From Amycolatopsis pittospori (GTDB lineage: Bacteria; Actinomycetota; Actinomycetes; Mycobacteriales; Pseudonocardiaceae), in assembly GCF_013870525.1 (NCBI RefSeq), contig NZ_JACBXD010000009.1, positions 81,785 through 145,784 of the forward strand: a stretch of DNA of 64,000 nucleotides, written 5' to 3'. Below, piece by piece: positions 10,034 to 17,931 of the stretch (its first letter is position 1; the number at the start of each line of letters is the position of its first letter). The notes under the pieces were generated by a model. That model worked only from the letters and a program-made list of their open reading frames with translations. It had not been told where the DNA came from and did not search any database. Position numbers and translations under genes: made by a program.

Positions 10034-11030
10034 TTTCGCCTCCCGGTAAGACCTGCACCTTCAGGCCGGCGCCGCTCCTCATGAGGGCGAGCGCGTCGGG
10101 GTACCGCTCCAGCGGCAACGTGTCGGTGAGCAGGGCGCCGGTGTCGATGGCGCCGTCGGCGACCAGGTCGAGCGCGGCGCCGTAGCTGTTCATGACGGCC
10201 ATCGAGCCGACCACGGTGATCTCGTCGTTGTAGATCCGGAACGGCGACAGCGCGACGCGCGCTTCGGCGGGCGCGACACCGAAGACCAGCAAGCGTCCAC
10301 CGCGGTGGAGCGAGTCGAAAGCCGCTTCGATGGCGGGTGCGGCGCCGGTGCAGTCCGCGGCGGCGTCGAACTTCTCGTCGTCCAGTTCCTTGACGTCGCC
10401 CGCGACGGCGACCGCGCCGAGGTCCTTCGCCCGGCCGAGGCGGGAGGTGTTGCGATCGACCACCGTGACGTGCGCGCCCGCGCGCTGCAGCAGCTGCTGC
10501 ATGATCAGGCCCATCGTGCCGGCGCCGACGACGAGGAACCGCTCCCCCGCCTCGACGCCGATCCGGCGGACCCCGTGGACGGCGCAGGAGACCGGCTCGA
10601 CCAGTGCGCCCTGTTCCCAGGTCATCGTGTCGGGCATCCGGTAGCAGTTCGCCGAGGGGACGGCGACGTATTCGGCGAACGCGCCGTTCACGGTGTCCCC
10701 GGTCGCGTTCCAGTTTTCGCAGAGGTTGCCGCGGCCGGACCGGCAAGGCTTGCAGTAACCGCAGAACAGCGACGGGTCGACGGCGACGCGGTCGCCGACC
10801 TTCCAGCCACCCGGCACGTCGGCGCCGAGTTCGACGATCTCGCCGGCGAATTCGTGGCCGGGGACGATCGGATAGGGCGTCGGCGGGAAGTGCCCGTCGG
10901 CGATGTGGAGATCGGTCCCGCAGATACCGCAGGCACCGACCTTGACGACGACCTGGCGATCCCCCGGTTTGGGATCGGGTACCTCGCCGACCCTGATCTC
11001 CCCGGGCTTGTCCACGATCGCGGCACGCAT
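10026..11030 (-). CDS. Zinc-dependent polyol-type alcohol dehydrogenase
   Basis: A 334-aa medium-chain dehydrogenase. Catalytic zinc ligands are visible as Cys37 (GICGTD), His59-Glu60 (PGHE) and Glu145. Structural zinc is bound by Cys90, Cys93, Cys96 and Cys104. The nucleotide site is VVGAGTMG. AGGAG lies seven bases before the ATG. It is the first gene of the leftward import operon and probably oxidises the imported polyol, as sorbitol/xylitol-type dehydrogenases do. One operator palindrome (11050-11061) lies just upstream of its start. Confidence 0.92.
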   Translation of the reverse strand: MRAAIVDKPGEIRVGEVPDPKPGDRQVVVKVGACGICGTDLHIADGHFPPTPYPIVPGHEFAGEIVELGADVPGGWKVGDRVAVDPSLFCGYCKPCRSGRGNLCENWNATGDTVNGAFAEYVAVPSANCYRMPDTMTWEQGALVEPVSCAVHGVRRIGVEAGERFLVVGAGTMGLIMQQLLQRAGAHVTVVDRNTSRLGRAKDLGAVAVAGDVKELDDEKFDAAADCTGAAPAIEAAFDSLHRGGRLLVFGVAPAEARVALSPFRIYNDEITVVGSMAVMNSYGAALDLVADGAIDTGALLTDTLPLERYPDALALMRSGAGLKVQVLPGGESA

Positions 11031-11049
11031 GCCAGCTCCTCTTCTCTCC

Positions 11050-11061
11050 GCTCAAATGAGC
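11050..11061. promoter_or_regulatory. Candidate SorC-regulator operator, copy 1
   Basis: The 12-bp palindrome GCTCAAATGAGC, followed by GGG, lies 20 bp upstream of the dehydrogenase start codon. An almost identical palindrome is at 11154-11165; both are extended identically by GGG. Two matched dyads in the gap between a regulator and its divergent target operon strongly suggest operators. Confidence 0.65.
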
Positions 11062-11153
11062 GGGCCAGGCTTATGCTTCAGACTGCATGTTCAGGCATGG
11101 TGAACTTTTCCCAGTTGTTACGTCAACCTTTCGTGGCGATTTCGCGCTATAGT

Positions 11154-11165
11154 GCTCATATGAGC
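11154..11165. promoter_or_regulatory. Candidate SorC-regulator operator, copy 2, over the regulator start codon
   Basis: The perfect palindrome GCTCATATGAGC contains the regulator's own ATG (11160). A TATAGT -10-like hexamer (11148-11153) ends just before it, so the regulator transcript may be leaderless and the operator would cover both start point and start codon. Its centre is 104 bp from that of copy 1, close to ten helical turns. Confidence 0.65.
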
Positions 11166-12140
11166 GGGAAGAAACAGGGTCCCGGCCTGGTGGAATCACT
11201 ACGCCTGGCCGCGGTGGCGCGGCGGTTCTACGAACAGGGCGCCTCGAAACTCGAGATCGCCGACGAATTCGGCATCAGCCGGTTCAAGGTCGCCAGAATG
11301 CTTGATACAGCGCGGGAAAGCGGCATCGTCAAGGTCGAGTTCCATCTCCCGGCGCCGGTGGATCTCGTCCTTTCCGAGGAGATCCGCGCGGCGTACCGGC
11401 TCGATCGAGTACTCGTGCTCGAACGAGCACCGGAGCCCGAACCGCGCGAAGCGGCGCGAAGGAAGATCGGCACGCTCGCGGCTCGACTTCTGTCCGAAAT
11501 CGTCACTCCCGGCGATGTTCTCGGCCTGTCTTGGGCACGTTCCGTGAACGCGATGACCGACGCGATCCACTCGCTGCCGAAATGCCCGGTCGTGCAACTG
11601 TGCGGAGTCCAGGCGGGTATGGACATGCGGGACCGGTCGGTGGAAACGGTCAGCCGCGTCGCTTCCGTGTCGGGCGGCGAGGCGTACCCGATCTTCGGTC
11701 CGCTCGTCCTCCCCGATCGCCGCACCACCGAGACGCTGCGAAGGCAGCCCGGGATCGCGGAGACGTTCGGCCAGTTCAAGAACCTGACGAAGGCCGTCGT
11801 CAGCATCGGCGCGTGGAAGCCCGAAGAGTCCACGGTCTACGACGCGCTCGACGAGGCGGAGCGGAGTTCGATAGCGAAACGCGGCGCGAAGGCGGAGGTC
11901 TCCGCGCGCCTGTTCGACGCCGACGGGACGCCGATGTCCACCGGACTGGCCCACCACGTGCTCGCCATAAGCGCCGAAGAGCTGTTGGCCGTCCCCGAGG
12001 TGATCGCGCTGGGCTACACGGAGCCGAAGGCCGAAGCCATCGACGCCGTCCTCCGCTCCGGCATGGTCTCGACCCTGATCACCGACGCCGCCGCGGCCAT
12101 CCCGCTGCTCAAGCTGGCCGAGGCCCGCCCGCTCGCCTGA
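11160..12140 (+). CDS. SorC-family sugar-responsive transcriptional regulator
   Basis: A 326-aa regulator with an N-terminal helix-turn-helix (ASKLEIADEFGISRFKVARMLDTARESGIVKVEF, residues about 28-62) and a C-terminal sugar-phosphate-binding domain of the SorC/CggR type (GLSWARSVNAMTDAI, IGAWKPEESTVYDAL, VIALGYTEPKAEAIDAVLRSGMVSTLITD). The ATG at 11160 fits the family length and sits inside an operator-like palindrome. It is divergent from the polyol import operon and likely represses it until a phosphorylated inducer binds. The last 32 bp overlap the convergent HxlR gene. Confidence 0.92.
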   Translation: MSGKKQGPGLVESLRLAAVARRFYEQGASKLEIADEFGISRFKVARMLDTARESGIVKVEFHLPAPVDLVLSEEIRAAYRLDRVLVLERAPEPEPREAARRKIGTLAARLLSEIVTPGDVLGLSWARSVNAMTDAIHSLPKCPVVQLCGVQAGMDMRDRSVETVSRVASVSGGEAYPIFGPLVLPDRRTTETLRRQPGIAETFGQFKNLTKAVVSIGAWKPEESTVYDALDEAERSSIAKRGAKAEVSARLFDADGTPMSTGLAHHVLAISAEELLAVPEVIALGYTEPKAEAIDAVLRSGMVSTLITDAAAAIPLLKLAEARPLA

Positions 12141-12477
12141 CCGCTTCGTCCTGGGCGGCCATCACGTCGTCGCCGTGCCGGAACGCCCACTCGCCGAAGG
12201 CCTCGATCGGTCCGAGCAGGCTGGTTCCGAGGTCCGTCAGCGAGTACTCGACCTTCGCCGTCCGGCCGCAGTCGCGCCTGCTGACCAGGCCGTTGAACTC
12301 CAGCCGCCGGACCGTTTCGGTGAGCACCTTCGTGCTGATCCCGCCGAGCCGCCGCCGCAGTTCGGCCGGCCGGAGCGCGCCGTCGCGCAGCGCCCACAGG
12401 ACGACCGGGTTCCACGTGTTCGCCATCAGGTCGAAGGCCAGGCGCGCACGGCAATCGGCGAGGAAGACGTCGTCCAT
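12109..12477 (-). CDS. HxlR-family winged-helix regulator
   Basis: A 122-aa HxlR-type protein: DCRARLAFDLMANTWNPVVLWAL, then a winged helix (LRPAELRRRLGGISTKVLTETVRRLEFNGLVSR). The ATG at 12477 is chosen because a GGAGG lies just upstream; an in-frame ATG at 12495 lacks one. It is divergent from the NADP oxidoreductase gene and probably controls it in response to redox or reactive aldehydes, the common signal for this family. Its 3' end overlaps the convergent SorC gene. Confidence 0.9.
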   Translation of the reverse strand: MDDVFLADCRARLAFDLMANTWNPVVLWALRDGALRPAELRRRLGGISTKVLTETVRRLEFNGLVSRRDCGRTAKVEYSLTDLGTSLLGPIEAFGEWAFRHGDDVMAAQDEAVRRAGGPRPA

Positions 12478-12486
12478 GGGACCTCC

Positions 12487-12503
12487 GGTAACCATTCGGT
12501 ACC
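12487..12503. promoter_or_regulatory. Candidate HxlR operator
   Basis: A dyad GGTA-N9-TACC with an inner C/G pair lies 10 bp upstream of the HxlR start and 51 bp before the divergent oxidoreductase start. HxlR/YodB-type sites are commonly of this GGTAnC-type symmetry. Confidence 0.4.
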
Positions 12504-12553
12504 CGCGCCGCTTTCTACGGTCGTCGCTGTAACTCGATCATAGGGAGCGGCAC

Positions 12554-13144
12554 ATGCGTATCGGGATTTTCGGCGCGGGCGGGATGGCGGAGGCGCTCGG
12601 CGGCCAGTGGGCCGCGGCCGGGCACGAGGTGATGGTCGCCGCACGCGACCGGGCCAAGGCCGCCGAGATCTCCCCGCGAGTGGGGACCTGGGCGGAAACG
12701 GCCCGTGCGAGCGACGTGATCCTGCTCGCCGTCCCGGCGGCGTCGGCGACGGAAGTCGTTGCGGCGGCCGGGAACCTCGCCGGGAAGGTGCTGATCGACT
12801 GCACCAACGCGGTCGGTCCGGGTGCCGTCCTCACGGTGCCGGATCAGGCGGCGCGGATCGCCGCGGCCGCGGAGGGCGCGCACGTGGTCAAGGCGTTCAA
12901 CCTGTGTCACGTGGACGTCTGGCGGATGACTCCGCCGGTGTTCGGCGGCCGCCCGCTGGCGGTGCCGCTCTGCGGCGACAAGGTCGACGAGGTGAGCGAA
13001 CTGGTCCGCGACCTCGGCTGCGTACCGCTGCACGCCGGCGGACTCGACCGGGCGGGACTCATGGAGGCGACCATGGCGTTCATGGTCGGCCTGTGGTTCG
13101 ACGGCCACGACGCCCAGGCCTGCTTCCCACCGCTTCCGGGCTGA
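12554..13144 (+). CDS. NAD(P)-binding F420-dependent NADP-oxidoreductase-like protein
   Basis: A 196-aa Rossmann protein starting MRIGIFGAGGMAEALGGQWAAAGHEV with the GxGxxA/G dinucleotide motif, followed by DVILLAVPAASATEVV and KAFN, typical of the F420-dependent NADP reductase/NADP-binding family. A GGGAGC site precedes the ATG. It is likely a hydride-transfer enzyme; whether it uses F420 is unproven, since many relatives do not. Its divergent HxlR neighbour is a common partner of stress-induced reductases. Confidence 0.85.
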   Translation: MRIGIFGAGGMAEALGGQWAAAGHEVMVAARDRAKAAEISPRVGTWAETARASDVILLAVPAASATEVVAAAGNLAGKVLIDCTNAVGPGAVLTVPDQAARIAAAAEGAHVVKAFNLCHVDVWRMTPPVFGGRPLAVPLCGDKVDEVSELVRDLGCVPLHAGGLDRAGLMEATMAFMVGLWFDGHDAQACFPPLPG

Positions 13145-13197
13145 TCTCAGGGTCGTCCCGGATGTGCCGAGCGGGCGCTCACGCGAATCTGTCCGGC

Positions 13198-13854
13198 GTG
13201 AAGACGAAAACCTGGCGACAGCTGACCGTGTGGCTGCATGTCATCACTTCGGTGGCCTGGATGGGCGAAGCGCTGGCGCTGTTCACCCTCCTGGCGATCA
13301 GCCGCACCACCGACGACGGCGCGACCCGCGTCGCGGCGACCTCGATGGCGCACGAGATCGACTCGCTCCTTCTGGCGCCACTCGCCAACGCGTCGGCCTT
13401 CACCGGCTTCATGCTCGCGGCGGCGACAGCCTGGGGTTTCACCCGGCACTGGTGGGTGCTGTCGAAGTTCGCGATCACGCTCGTCCAGCTCTACGCCGGG
13501 ATCTTCCTGCTTTCCGGTGCGCTGCGGGACTCCGTCGAGGCGGCGCGGGCGGGCGAACCCGAGCCCACTCCCCTGGCCTTGATCGTCGGCACCGCGCTGA
13601 TGGCGAGCGCACTCGCGTTCCAGGCGTGGCTTTCGGTGGCGAAGCCGTGGGGCAAGGCTCGGGCGGGCGTGAAGCCGCCGACGGCGCCGACGTGGGTCTT
13701 CGTCGCCGCCGTCGGCGCGCCGATCGTCGACATCACCGCGGGTCTGCTCCTCGGCTACCCACTGCCCGCGCTTTCGCTCATCGTGCTGATGGTGCGGTTG
13801 GTGCAGCGGCGGCGGGAACTCCGTCCGCAGCCCGCCCCGGTTCGCGTTCCTTGA
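13198..13854 (+). CDS. Conserved integral membrane protein of unknown function
   Basis: A 218-aa protein with about four transmembrane segments (WLHVITSVAWMGEALALFTLL, LLAPLANASAFTGFMLAAAT, LALIVGTALMASALAFQAWL, and a C-terminal pair) and a short basic tail. The start is uncertain: GTG 13198 gives VKTKTWRQLT, an upstream ATG at 13162 would add 12 residues, and neither has a clear ribosome site. The pattern of a Trp-containing first helix and a small size recalls DUF2269-like proteins, but I do not recognise it firmly. Confidence 0.7.
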   Translation: MKTKTWRQLTVWLHVITSVAWMGEALALFTLLAISRTTDDGATRVAATSMAHEIDSLLLAPLANASAFTGFMLAAATAWGFTRHWWVLSKFAITLVQLYAGIFLLSGALRDSVEAARAGEPEPTPLALIVGTALMASALAFQAWLSVAKPWGKARAGVKPPTAPTWVFVAAVGAPIVDITAGLLLGYPLPALSLIVLMVRLVQRRRELRPQPAPVRVP

Positions 13855-13904
13855 GGGGAAGTCGTGTCGCGTGTCGTGACTTGGCCTCGGGTCTCACGGA
13901 AGGG

Positions 13905-13957
13905 GTTGCGAAAGCCACTTTCGCAACGTTGAAGGTTGCGAAAGTGGCTTTCGCAAC
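13905..13957. terminator. Doubly palindromic hairpin between convergent genes
   Basis: Two 23-bp arms (13905-13927 and 13935-13957) are exact reverse complements with a 7-nt loop, and each arm is itself a near palindrome (GTTGCGAAA-N5-TTTCGCAAC). It lies between the membrane-protein gene and the 3' end of the helicase gene. It can form one long hairpin or two small ones. Bidirectional termination is the likely role. Confidence 0.7.
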
Positions 13958-13979
13958 GTGAACGCGGCGGACCCACGCC

Positions 13980-16484
13980 TCAGAGGCTGTTCACGTCGGT
14001 GATCCGGATGACCGCGGAGCCAGCCTCGTCCGAAGCCGCCAGGTCGACGTCTGCGCTGATGCCCCAGTCGTGGTCGCCCGCCGGGTCGTCGAAGATCTGC
14101 CGCACACGCCAGATCTCCTTCTCCTGCTCGATGATCAGCAGCGCGGGTCCGCGCGCGTCGGGGCCGATGCCGAGGGTTTCGTGCTCGTCGAAGTAGTCCT
14201 CGATGGCGTCTTCCCACGCGTCGGCGTCCCAGCCCGAGGCCGCGTCCAGCTCGCCGAGTGTGCCGTACGCACGCCGCGAAGCCAGCTCCACCCGACGGAA
14301 CAACTCGTTCCGCACGAGCACCCGGAAGGCCCTCTCGTTCCGCGTGACCGCGGGCGGTTCGGACGGCGGCCTTGCCGAAACCGGGCCTTCCTCTTCGGGA
14401 TGCCGCAAGGCTTCCCACTCGTCCAGGAGGCTGGAGTCGACCTGGCGCACCAGTTCGCCCAGCCATTCGATGAGGTCCTGCAGTCCCTCGTTCTTGGCCT
14501 CGTCGGGGACCGTGTGCCGGAGCGAGTCATAGGTGTCGGTGAGGTACCGCAGCACCAGCCCTTCCGACCGCGCGAGCTGGTAGAAACCGATGTACTCCAC
14601 GAAGTTCATCGCACGCTCGTACATGTCGCGCACGACGGACTTCGGCTTCAGCTCGTAGTCGTCGACCCACGGATGCCCTTGCCGGTAGCGGGAATACGCC
14701 GCCTCCAGCAGCTCTTCCAGCGGCTTCGGGTACGTGACGTTTTCGAGCAGTTCCATCCGCTCGTCGTATTCGATGCCTTCGGCCTTCATCGCCTGCACGG
14801 CCTCGCCACGCGCCTTGAACTGCTGCTGCGAGAGAACCGGTCGCGGATTGTCCACAGTAGATTCCACAATGGACACGACGTCGAGCGGATACGACGGCGA
14901 CTCCAGGTCCAGCAGTTCGATCGCGGCCAGCGCGAACGGTGAAAGCGGCTGGTTCAAGGCGAAGTCGAACTGCAGGTCGACGGTGAGCCGGACGATCCGG
15001 CCCTGTTCGTCGGGTTCATCGAGCCGCTCCACGACGCCCGCGGCGAGCAGCGCGCGGTAGATCGCGATCGCGCGCAGGATCAGTTTCCGCTGAGCGGGAC
15101 GGTCCGAGTGGTTGTCCTCCAGCAGATGCCGCATCGAGTCGAAGGCGTTGCCCGGCCGCGAAATGACGTTCAGCAGCATGGAGTGGGTGACGTGGAAGCT
15201 CGACGTCAGCGGTTCCGGATCGGCCGCGATCAGCCGGTCGAAGGTGCTCTCCGTCCAGTTGACGAACCCCTCGGGCGCCTTCTTGCGGACGATCTTCTTT
15301 TTCTTCTTGGGATCGTCTCCCGCCTTCTCCAGCGCCTTGGCGTTTTCGACGACGTGGTCCGGCGCCTGCACGACGACGTAACCGTCGGTGTCGTAGCCCG
15401 CCCGGCCGGCGCGCCCGGCGATCTGATGGAACTCACGCGCCTTCAGATGCCGTTGCCGCACACCGTCGTACTTCGTCAGCGCGGAGAAGACCACTGTGCG
15501 GATAGGTACGTTGATGCCGACGCCGAGCGTGTCGGTCCCGCAGATCACCTTCAGCAGCCCCGCCTGCGCGAGCTGCTCGACCAGGCGCCGGTACTTCGGC
15601 AGCATGCCGGCGTGGTGCACGCCGATGCCGTGCCGGACCAGCCGCGACAGGGTCTTCCCGAACCCGGCGGCGAAGCGGAAGTCGCCGAGCATCTCGGCGA
15701 TGGCCTCCTTCTCCGCCTTGGTGGTGACGTTGATGCTCATCAGCGTCTGCGCGCGTTCGATCGCCGCGGCCTGCGAGAAGTGCACGACGTAGACCGGCGA
15801 CTGGCCGCCGTTGAGCAGCTCGGACATCGTCTCGTGCAACGGCGTCAGCGCGTAGCGGAAGGTCAGCGGCACCGGTCGTTGCGCCGAGGTGACCACCGCG
15901 GTCGGGCGGCCGGTCCGGCGGGTGAGATCTTTTTCGAAGAACGAGACGTCGCCGAGCGTCGCCGACATCAGCACGAACTGCGTGTTCGGCAGTTCCAGCA
16001 GCGGCACCTGCCACGCCCAGCCGCGGTCGGGCTCCGAATAGAAGTGGAACTCGTCGGCCACGACCTGGCCGACCGGCGCGTCGGCACCGAACCGCAACGC
16101 CATGTTCGCCAGGATTTCCGCCGTGCAGCAGATGATCGGCGCGTCGGCGTTCACCGCGGAGTCGCCGGTCATCATGCCGACGTTCTCCGGGCCGAAGATC
16201 TCGATGAGCTGGAAGAACTTCTCCGAGACCAGCGCCTTGATCGGCGCCGTGTAGTAGCTGCGGCGGCCGTGTGCGAGCGCGGTGAAGTGGGCTCCGACGG
16301 CGACCAGGCTCTTTCCCGAGCCCGTCGGCGTCGACAGGATCACGTTCGCCCCGGAGACCACTTCGATGATGGCCTCCTCCTGCGCGGGGTACAGCTCGAG
16401 CCCGCGCTCGGCCGTCCAGGTGGAGAAGGCTTCGAACAGCGAGTCGGGATCGGGATCCGCAGGCAGGAGGTCTGTAAGAGTCAT
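13980..16484 (-). CDS. Ski2-like superfamily 2 RNA/DNA helicase
   Basis: An 834-aa DExH helicase. Motif I TPTGSGKS is at residues 52-59, motif II reads D144-E-F-H147 rather than the usual DEVH, motif III is SAT, and motif VI is QIAGRAGRAG. A lysine run (KKKKK) follows the second RecA domain. The C-terminal third is specific to this actinobacterial family. It probably unwinds structured RNA during turnover. The start at 16484 gives a normal N-terminus. It is divergent from a conserved acidic protein gene. Confidence 0.9.
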   Translation of the reverse strand: MTLTDLLPADPDPDSLFEAFSTWTAERGLELYPAQEEAIIEVVSGANVILSTPTGSGKSLVAVGAHFTALAHGRRSYYTAPIKALVSEKFFQLIEIFGPENVGMMTGDSAVNADAPIICCTAEILANMALRFGADAPVGQVVADEFHFYSEPDRGWAWQVPLLELPNTQFVLMSATLGDVSFFEKDLTRRTGRPTAVVTSAQRPVPLTFRYALTPLHETMSELLNGGQSPVYVVHFSQAAAIERAQTLMSINVTTKAEKEAIAEMLGDFRFAAGFGKTLSRLVRHGIGVHHAGMLPKYRRLVEQLAQAGLLKVICGTDTLGVGINVPIRTVVFSALTKYDGVRQRHLKAREFHQIAGRAGRAGYDTDGYVVVQAPDHVVENAKALEKAGDDPKKKKKIVRKKAPEGFVNWTESTFDRLIAADPEPLTSSFHVTHSMLLNVISRPGNAFDSMRHLLEDNHSDRPAQRKLILRAIAIYRALLAAGVVERLDEPDEQGRIVRLTVDLQFDFALNQPLSPFALAAIELLDLESPSYPLDVVSIVESTVDNPRPVLSQQQFKARGEAVQAMKAEGIEYDERMELLENVTYPKPLEELLEAAYSRYRQGHPWVDDYELKPKSVVRDMYERAMNFVEYIGFYQLARSEGLVLRYLTDTYDSLRHTVPDEAKNEGLQDLIEWLGELVRQVDSSLLDEWEALRHPEEEGPVSARPPSEPPAVTRNERAFRVLVRNELFRRVELASRRAYGTLGELDAASGWDADAWEDAIEDYFDEHETLGIGPDARGPALLIIEQEKEIWRVRQIFDDPAGDHDWGISADVDLAASDEAGSAVIRITDVNSL

Positions 16485-16640
16485 CAGAGGACCTATCGTG
16501 CCATCCGTTGGTCGCTTCTTGCCCAGGGGTGATCGCGCCCTTCGCCGGAAACCCGTAGGCTTCGCGGTACCGCGCACCCATCGGGCAGGATGCATCATCC
16601 GATCGCGCGTACACAGGCGGTAATCCGAGAGGGCTAAGGA

Positions 16641-17885
16641 ATGGCACAGGACATCATCCCGATCGAACTCGGCCTGCCACAGGGTGACGTCGTCACTCTC
16701 TGGGCGCCGCGCTGGCGGGAGGACGGCGAGGAGTGGGAAGCCTTCCTCGGCGACGAGGAGGACCTGTACGCCTTCCCGGACGCCGCGCATCTCGCCGCGT
16801 TCGTGCGGACCTCCGAGCAGCACGACCTGCTCGACCACCCCGCGTGGGACGTCGTGCCGGCACTGAACGTGCCCGAGCTGATCCCGGACGACGACCACTC
16901 CTACGACCTCGTCGGCGTCCCCGAACTGGTCGCCGACAAGCCGGACCAGTGGACGCTCGGTGAGCTCGCCGAGATCATCGGCATCGTGCGTTCGCTCGCG
17001 GACGTCTGCGAACTGGACGACGTCCACGAGGTCCTCGACGCGCACGAGAGCTTCTCGCTGCTGGACCAGGGCACGCTGCCCTTCTCCGGCCGCGACGGCG
17101 AGCGTCTGTGGGCGGACCTGTCGCAGGCGGTCTCCGAGAAGTGGGACGTCGTGCTCGACGCGATCGACGGTCTGGTGACCGCTCCCGACGTCGACGAGAA
17201 GGTGCTGGAGCAGACGGCGGAGGAGCTCGCGACCTTCCTCGCGGAATCCGCCGAAGCCGAGGCGGCCGCCGCCGAGGACGACGACCTCGAAGACGTCGAC
17301 GCGGACGACGAGGAAGACGACGAGCCCGTCGGCTTCTGGGGCGAGGTCGGCATCGACCCGATCAAGATCATCACCTCCGGCGCCGAGTACTACACGCTGC
17401 GCTGCTACCTCGACGACAAGCCGGTCTTCCTCGGCAGCGAAGGCGAGATCGACGTCTTCACCTCCGAGAAGGCGCTGATCCGCGCGATCGCGGACGGCAA
17501 GGAGCTGGGCGACAACGACCTCGCCCAAGTGTCCACTTGGGACGAGGTGACCACGAAGGCCACCGCCGGTGAGCTCGAGATCGACGTCGACATCGAGAAC
17601 ACCTACGTGCTGAACGGGCTCGGCGACGACATCGCCGAAGGCCCCGAGTCGATCGACCCGACCCAGCTGGAGCTGGCCGTCGAGCTGATCACCGACGCGG
17701 CCGAGTGGGCCGAGGACGACAGCGTCGAAACCGCGCTGGCCGCCAACGAAAGCCTCGGCTGGCTGGTGTCGTTCGTGCTGCGGCCGGACCCCACACGCCT
17801 CGAGCCGAGTGCTCCGTTCGACGCCGAGCAGTCCGAATGGCGCAAGCTCGTCGAGACCTTCGAGAACCGTCTCACCGTGCTCTGA
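16641..17885 (+). CDS. Conserved acidic protein of unknown function
   Basis: A 414-aa soluble protein, strongly acidic throughout, with a central stretch (residues about 205-235) made almost entirely of Asp, Glu and Ala that separates two globular parts. I see no catalytic motif. It is divergent from the helicase across a 156-bp gap. It looks like a conserved single-copy actinobacterial protein, sometimes named primosomal protein in databases without support that I can verify. A strong intrinsic terminator follows 12 bp after the stop. Confidence 0.85.
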   Translation: MAQDIIPIELGLPQGDVVTLWAPRWREDGEEWEAFLGDEEDLYAFPDAAHLAAFVRTSEQHDLLDHPAWDVVPALNVPELIPDDDHSYDLVGVPELVADKPDQWTLGELAEIIGIVRSLADVCELDDVHEVLDAHESFSLLDQGTLPFSGRDGERLWADLSQAVSEKWDVVLDAIDGLVTAPDVDEKVLEQTAEELATFLAESAEAEAAAAEDDDLEDVDADDEEDDEPVGFWGEVGIDPIKIITSGAEYYTLRCYLDDKPVFLGSEGEIDVFTSEKALIRAIADGKELGDNDLAQVSTWDEVTTKATAGELEIDVDIENTYVLNGLGDDIAEGPESIDPTQLELAVELITDAAEWAEDDSVETALAANESLGWLVSFVLRPDPTRLEPSAPFDAEQSEWRKLVETFENRLTVL

Positions 17886-17896
17886 TCCATCCTGCG

Positions 17897-17931
17897 AAAA
17901 GCCCCTCAGGTTCGTCCTGAGGGGCTTTTTT
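17897..17931. terminator. Bidirectional intrinsic terminator
   Basis: A-run, AAGCCCCTCAGG stem, TTCGT loop, complementary stem, then a run of T. This is a classic rho-independent terminator working in both directions. The right arm lies within the 3' end of the convergent MFS gene (stop at 17906), so that gene's last codons are part of the hairpin. Confidence 0.9.
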
